Source of the DNA: Rosellinia necatrix
Taxonomy: Eukaryota; Ascomycota; Sordariomycetes; Xylariales; Xylariaceae
DNA: 64,000 bases
Direction of reading: 5' to 3'
Assembly (NCBI GenBank): GCA_021209875.1
Contig: JAGYVD010000003.1
Span: 1,302,001 to 1,366,000 of the forward strand
Shown here one piece after another: positions 58,184 through 64,000 of this stretch. The notes beneath the pieces were generated by a model that had not been told where the DNA came from, ran no database searches, and saw only the letters and a list, made by a program, of their open reading frames with translations. The position numbers and the translations under genes were made by a program. Position 1 is the first letter of the stretch. The number at the start of each line of letters is the position of its first letter.

Positions 58184-60721
58184 ATGCAGCCTTTCGACTA
58201 TGATGCACCGACCCAACGCGTCTCAACGCCCCCGTTGGCGGCCTCCTCCCTTAGGCACTCCAAGGCGAAGACTCGCCAGTCTCTGGGCGACACCCTGCCG
58301 CTGTCCCAATCCGAGTTCGCACTGCCGTACCGCCGGTCGCATCCCTCCGCTGCCTCTCTCTACGCCTCCACCTTCTCGCCTCCCGGCTCTCGCTCGCAGT
58401 CGCCCGTCGGCAGGCCGCTGTCGACACGGACCACCGCCAGCTCCATATTCGGTGCCAGCCCGAACAATGGCCTCGCCTTGGCCGCAGGCGTCGGCAGCAG
58501 CCTCAGCGACCCCCTGAGCATCATCCTGCGTGCTTTTGTACCGCACGTCGCCATCTACCCCTCCGAGGATACCGATGGCTTACTAAAGGAGAAGGGGTTT
58601 GACGGCGGCCTGTGGGAGCTCCTGCGGCCCTTCGGCGAGCGCATTCAGGGCAAGGTTATTATACGTGATAGCAACGGCTCCAGTCGAGTCTACGAGGACT
58701 ATTCACTACATTTCACCCGTTTCGGCAACGACATAGTACACCCTGAACCTGTTGCTGCTGGGCTCAAGCATGCTCGAGTTTCGGGGGGCAACGGAATGCC
58801 GGAGAGCTTCTACGAGCCTACGAGGCCCTCCAAAAACGAGACCACCATTGCAGAGGTCGAAGCTGTGGTAGACCGACATCTCACCTACGCCGAGGACTCG
58901 TTCTTGGGCACACCACACAGCCCCGCGAACTATGAGTTCGGCTTTGATGAGCCCTCACCGTATCACGCCTTATATCTTCGCAGGCTGGTCTCGGGCTTAC
59001 CATTGACGCCCCACGAGACCTTCGCACACCCGGTCGCGTGTGTTATTGCGATAAGTTCCCGGAACCAGGCCCCTATTGAGACCTTACGGCGTCTCTACAC
59101 AGAGTCTAGTACGGGCGACAAACGATTACCGGCCTGGGTTGATGGCGAATTCTTAAGATACTACGTCCTTGTTCATGATGAGGAGAAGGACGATATCACG
59201 CGGTCCATGTCACTGTTTGATCAGATGAAGCGCAACCTTGGCTTACATTGCCACCTCCTCCGTATAAGGGGCACCCGGAGCTTAGCCACCGATGACGACA
59301 GCATACCGCTTCCTCGATGCGACTGGATGTCGGCTGCGGAAGAGCTGGCGGATCTCAGGAAGAGTGAAGACCACGAGGGGTACGAACATCCAACAAAATA
59401 CATATTCGAATCAGATGCCACAGCAATACGCACCTTCATTCGAGAGATGGTGACACAATCGATCATACCTACGATGGAGCGGCACGTTTCGGTTTGGAAT
59501 GACCAAGTGGCTTCAAAACGAAAAGGGCTAGCTGGGCGGTTTGTAGGCCTGACCCGTCGCTGGGGATTCGGTGGCAATTCGCGGTCTTCGGGCTCCGGTT
59601 CCAGTTCCGGGAGCAACTACGACTCTCTGGGCTTCTATCGACCAGACACGCCCGAGGCCATCATGCGAAAACTAGCGGATTACGCATTTATGCTCCGGGA
59701 CTGGAAGCTGGCATACTCAACCTACGATATCCTCCGGGGCGATTTCAACAATGATAAGGCATGGCGATATCACGCTGCCGCCAACGAAATGGCCGCAATC
59801 AGCCTCCTCATCATGCCACAGAACCTCTCCTCCAAGACGCGGGCGGAAACTATCGATACCATGTTCGAGGCGGCTTATTACTCTTCTGTCACCCGATGCG
59901 ATGCACCCTACGGGGCGCTACGGTGCCTCGCGTTCGGGCTGGAACTCCTAAGGCTGCGAGGAGGCTCAAGCATCGATGACGCCGCCAGGTGGGGTATTCG
60001 CCTTCTCGAGAGCAAAATCCTGGGCCCGGTCGGCGACGCCCTCGTCAAGGAGCGTCTGGCGGTGTGCTATGCATCGAAGGAAGGCATCGGAACCCAGGCG
60101 TGGGGGAGCAGGCGGCGCAAGTCGGCGGTGTGGAACGTCCTCGGGGCCGAAACCTGGCTCGCGCAATCCAAATTCATCCAGGCGCAGCGGTGCCTGAACG
60201 AGGCGAGGAAGACGTACTCGGACCTGCCGGCGGACAACGGTATCGGCAAGTTTAATCACGCGAGCAACTTCATGCTCGGCATCGGGCAGGAGTTGAACCA
60301 AAACTTGGAGCACGCCGATCAGGGGGCAGACGAGACATCTAGCGACGAAGGCGAGGCGGTCTACGAGGAGAGCGAAGCGCTGGGGGGCAGACGGCGAAGG
60401 GCGAGCTCGCTTGTGTTCCCCGGCGGCGCGGATACGGCGAATCTGGAAAGCGCGCCTTTGCGGTCACAAGCCGATATTGGGAAAGTAGAAGGCGGCAAGA
60501 GAGAGAGCGGAGATAAGGATGATGGCGAGGATGAGGAGGAAGAAGAAGAGGAAGAAGAGGAGGACGACGGCGAAGAAGACGAAGAAGGAGAAGAAAAAGA
60601 AAAGAAGGAAAAAGAAGAAGACGATGAGGATGAGGAGGACGAGGAAGAGGAGGACGGTGATGAAGATGAAGATGAAGACGAAGACGAAGGCGAAGAAGAG
60701 GAGGAGGATGAAGAGGATGAA

Positions 60722-60752
<31 letters not shown>

Positions 60753-60835
60753 AAGACGAAGATGACAACAAGGAGCAAGCACGAAAACAGGACGGAGTCC
60801 GGGGTCCAAACGAGGCGAAGGATGACTTTGGCTAG
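58184..60835 (+). CDS. TRS85: TRAPPIII subunit TRS85 (TRAPPC8)
   Basis: Specific subunit of the TRAPPIII tether and Ypt1/Rab1 exchange factor, acting in autophagy and Golgi traffic. Single exon, 883 aa. The start MQPFDYDAPTQRVSTPP precedes a Ser-rich N-terminus. Conserved core: IILRAFVPHVAIYPSEDTD, LHFTRFGNDIVHPEP, RHLTYAEDSFLGTPHSPANY, SPYHALYLRRLVSGLPLTPH, EFLRYYVLVHDEEKDDI, FIREMVTQSIIPTMERHV, then LADYAFMLRDWKLAYSTYDI and the helical repeat region to about residue 710. The last ~100 residues (about 777-862) are almost purely Glu/Asp with a few Lys, encoded by degenerate GAN triplets. The family assignment is firm; such a long acidic tail is unusual for it. Confidence 0.92.
60514..60770 (+). 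repeat. Degenerate GAN-triplet tract encoding the TRS85 acidic tail
   Basis: About 85 codons, nearly all GAA, GAG, GAT or GAC in mixed order. Mixed codon use suggests it is old or under selection for acidity rather than a fresh triplet expansion. Confidence 0.9.
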
Positions 60836-61882
60836 ACTTGTTCGTGACGTTGACTTTTGACCAGCGTCTTCGAGTATTATACACTGGGTTAGATGATGAT
60901 GTCGGACTAAGCGAACACTAGATCTTATGGATTCACTATTTTATATCATGAATTTTAATCTATCATCATCCTAGTCCGAGTTCTAGGCAGACGGCATAGA
61001 GTCCAACGAGTCTCCATGACTCTAGCTCATTGGGTACGTATTTACGCTACATCTGTCGTTTCTGGGTGTACAAACTCCCTTCTAGTTAACCCACGATACG
61101 GGAAACGCTCTTCATGTGTCGCGATAGTAGCTGACCTACCGCTCTACTCAACGGCACCCCCCCTTTTTCTCTAGAGATGCTGGCCAAAAGCTCTTGGCGC
61201 AATTGAAATGATGATGGAATTTATTCACAATTTCAATTATTTATCTATATATGCCGTCAGCCTACCCGAACAGTTAATATATCATTAATAGATTCATGTC
61301 GTAATAACAACTATTGTTCTACTGCCTTAGTACTAACATTAACATCTCTATACCCTCGTCCTAGGATCCGTATGGCGATCGCCAATCATACTTGGCAGCA
61401 TCCACCTACATCGTCCGCATCATATCTTGCTACAGGACCGAGGTTCAAGTGTTATTTTTGGCAGGTGATGAGTAACCACCGTCCCCGCCCGCCTCCTACC
61501 GACAACCGTTTCTATCTACCTCCACTGCCCATGGGTGTGTGTTCCATCACACGCGCGCTCCTGTGTCCGGCTAGATACCGGCGACAAGCAACCGGCCGGC
61601 CGGCTCCCCCGAGGCAGGATAAGGGAGCGAGAGAACAGGTGACGTCATCTCGCGAGCGAACGGGGATTAGGCACCTCAGCACCGCTGGTCAGAGGTCCTT
61701 GGATCCGCTTCCCTCTCCTGGGTGCTTGTAAGTAAGCGCGTGGGATTGAAATCACGTTACTGCTCATGTAATTGGGTCGGATAGAGATGGGACAGGGCAG
61801 TACTCTCGTATCTATTATTGTGTGTAATCTCGGGTTTGAGCATGAGTTGATGAAAGTCCGCCCTTCCTACACCCCTTGCGGC

Positions 61883-61911
61883 CTGCCTACCTACCTACCT
61901 ACCTACCTACT
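61883..61911. repeat. (CCTA)n simple repeat
   Basis: About six CTAC units in a row; the same unit as the arrays near 11870, 57700 and 62893. Confidence 0.9.
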
Positions 61912-62892
61912 TTCTCTCCTTACTTACTACTTACAGAAGAGATTACCGGCTGGGCTATCACGAACACACAAAAGCAGTACGTGCTTAACCGACGGTGTTT
62001 GTTTATTCCTGGGGGGGTGGAAGGAACATATAGGGCTGCACACATGTGCCCGCCAAGCGGCACTTCGTGTCTAACCGCGTTCGTCCCAGTGGTAAGACTT
62101 ACAAACCTCGGTGGAGACATAAGAAAGTGAAATCGAAAGGCATTCAGTGTTCGTCGCGAAGGGGGGTAAGAGGAGGAGGGGGAGGGGGAGGGGCGATTCT
62201 GGTTACCTGGGGGGGGGGAAAAGTGCCCACGCACGCTACCGAAGGTGTGATATACACAAGCAGAAAGAACCATCAGCCCAGGCGGAGATGGCAGAACAGA
62301 TCGGCTAACACAGGCATGCGGCCACCTCAGCCCTGTTTCGCCACGCCCGCCCCGGGATGGGACGTGACGTGATAGATGCATGCAAGTCGCATGCGTGCGT
62401 TTGCACCGCGCGAGGGCGCTGTCGAAGTCTCATGGTCACGGATCATGTCCATGTCTGGCTTTATTAGGTAACGAGCTGAAGCGCGTGCGTGTGGGCGGAG
62501 TGTCGCCTAGTTCAGCAAAAAGGGACTGTTGGCTGTATGAGGGCACTTCAGCTGCTTCCTCGGTACAGTGGTTGGTGGTTAGTGGTTGGTGGTTGGTGTG
62601 ATATAAGTGTTTGGGGGGCTTGGGTTAACTATTGGTGCGTGGATCAGGGGATGGATGTAGCACTGAGCCATTCTATCATCATCGTAGGTCGGAGGTAAGC
62701 TTATCACCCCGCTATGTTCCGCTATATCCCCCCTGAGTTATGCTATCAATAGTTCACCACCCCGCCATCCTTCCAGCTACATATAACTAGCTGTCGCTGT
62801 ACCTACCCACCTATCTAACTGGGCATTTACTTTTCTAGTGTCTATTCAGATTGGAATTATCTACCAAGGCAGGTAAATAGGTGCCTAGATAC

Positions 62893-62932
62893 CTACCTAC
62901 CTACCTACCTACCTACCTACCTAGGTAGCATC
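62893..62932. repeat. (CCTA)n simple repeat ending in CCTAGG
   Basis: About seven to eight ACCT units, ending in CCTAGGTAG, where the repeat turns into its own reverse complement. Confidence 0.9.
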
Positions 62933-64000
62933 TACTTGATAAGGGGATATGATAAGAAGACATGAGAGATGATAAGAATAACTACATATGATTTAAAAAC
63001 TCCACTTACAAAGTTCCATGTGGTTAAATGTGTTATGTCCTGCCTAAAACATGACCCATCCACGACTCAGCGGCAGGCTGCGCGTGGACAAAGGGATTCA
63101 CGTCCACGATAGCCACGGCTCACCCACACGAGTTCCCTGACGAGCACTGCCCAAGTGCTTTATCAGCATGAGTCTGTTATGGTTATGAGTATGAGGTAGA
63201 TAGATACGTGGTACCTGTCTCGAGTCGACGTGGGGAGAGCCCGGTGTTTCGGGCCTTGCAGCATGAATGATTCGAAACGTGCTATTATCCGGGTAGGTGT
63301 GTAATCTATCTAAGATACCTAGTGGTGGCATATACGTAAGTCGGGGACTTCCATTTGGCATGTGCCTATCGATTGGACGAGCAGCTCTGAGGCGCGCGCG
63401 GTTTGCTCCTACGATACCCGGTGCACTCATGACGCAATTCAAATCGGGCATTGACGAATGATACAGTCGATAGGTAAGTAAGCAATACCTAATGTCATGC
63501 ATACAGCTGCGTCGTCGGGGGGCCGAGGCTTGGAAAACGGAGGGAGCTCGAGTCCTCGATAGACCACTTGTCTATAGGTACCTAACCACTGGCACTGAGC
63601 ACAGTAAGTAACTACCTACCTAAACTAAAAGGTAATCACCGTACCCAAGGTCCACAGGTCCTGCTTTGCTCAGACAGCGCCAGAGGGCGCCTGCTTGCTC
63701 AGACAAAACACAGGGACCTGACCACGTGTTTGGGGGACAATAATAACCCGAATTGGCTAACCCCGACTAGCTAAGCCCGACTGCACTAGCTATTTCGGAA
63801 TTTGTCTGGGGTGCCAAGGTGTTGACACATGCCCGATCCCACCATCTGTCTGCCTCTTCTCCCCACGCCGGCCGAGTCAAATAAGCTAACGAGCGATCAC
63901 AATATGTACGATATACATACCCGTTAGGCTAGGCAAGGACCACAGCAGGTCGAGACGGCGGTCGAGACGGTCGAGACTGGGCACCTACCCAGGTAACCTG

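Larger units (their letters stand above)
60836..64000. other. 3.2-kb right-end region without a supported gene
   Basis: Holds the TRS85 3' UTR and AT-rich sequence. CCTA arrays lie at about 61883-61911 and 62893-62927, a G-rich stretch at about 62160-62220, and GGTTAGTGGTTGGT repeats near 62570-62600. ORFs at 61372-61731, 61920-62381 and 63098-63502 have no coding signature. Confidence 0.5.

Noticed and set aside
60339..60884. Ser-rich, Leu-rich and His/Pro-rich ORFs over the TRS85 tail
   Set aside because: Other readings of the GAN-triplet tract.
1..64000. tRNA, rRNA, CRISPR array, telomere repeat or intact transposon
   Set aside because: Scanning by eye found no convincing B-box/cloverleaf, spaced direct repeats, TTAGGG tract, reverse transcriptase or transposase motif. 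tRNAscan and repeat-library searches would be decisive.

Overview
The window looks like nuclear DNA of a filamentous ascomycete, most likely a Sordariomycete. Genes are interrupted by short introns of about 50-165 nt with GTRNGT donors, CTAAC/CTGAC-like branch sites and YAG acceptors. The gene set is typical of Pezizomycotina. Intergenic DNA is AT-richer and carries many short TAGG/CCTA repeats. Taxonomic placement is inferred from gene content only.

Layout. 1-319: 5' end of a secreted beta-lactamase-like protein, cut by the window edge. 1.36-4.16 kb: a five-exon DHAP/glycerol-3-phosphate acyltransferase ending in a PTS1-like tripeptide, divergent from the RNase P/MRP subunit POP4 (4.88-5.56 kb). 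7.1-9.5 kb: a Zn2Cys6 transcription factor, followed by 4.6 kb without a gene. 14.1-15.7 kb: the ASTRA subunit ASA1, convergent with a HAD phosphatase (15.9-16.9 kb); then a calcineurin-like phosphoesterase (17.6-18.6 kb). 18.6-23.4 kb: gene-poor, with broken coding remnants. 23.4-24.7 kb: an unrecognised protein whose centre is a 21-bp minisatellite encoding coiled-coil heptads. 25.6-26.6 kb: a TTC1-type TPR protein with a probable GC-AG intron. 27.2-29.6 kb: a six-exon amidase-signature hydrolase. 30.5-34.2 kb: POL32 and RAD18 head to head. 34.5-36.1 kb: the ESCRT-III protein CHM7/CHMP7. 36.7-43.7 kb: accessory material, namely a large decayed pseudogene, a weaker plus-strand relic and an unrecognised acidic protein gene. 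43.7-49.8 kb: no gene found. 50.2-53.7 kb: a 1181-residue PPR protein with a spliced upstream ORF ending directly against its start codon. 54.7-57.1 kb: DEAD-box helicase DBP7. 58.2-60.8 kb: TRAPPIII subunit TRS85 with an extreme acidic tail. 60.8-64.0 kb: no gene found.

Most intact genes are housekeeping functions: lipid synthesis, RNA processing, PIKK chaperoning, DNA damage tolerance, membrane remodelling, organelle gene expression, ribosome assembly and vesicle tethering. No biosynthetic cluster, intact transposon, tRNA, rRNA or CRISPR array was seen. The clearest functional pairing is POL32/RAD18, which act in the same PCNA-centred damage-tolerance pathway and share one 669-bp promoter interval. 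The most unusual items are the heptad-minisatellite gene, the decayed gene at 36.7-39.9 kb, and the PPR uORF arrangement.
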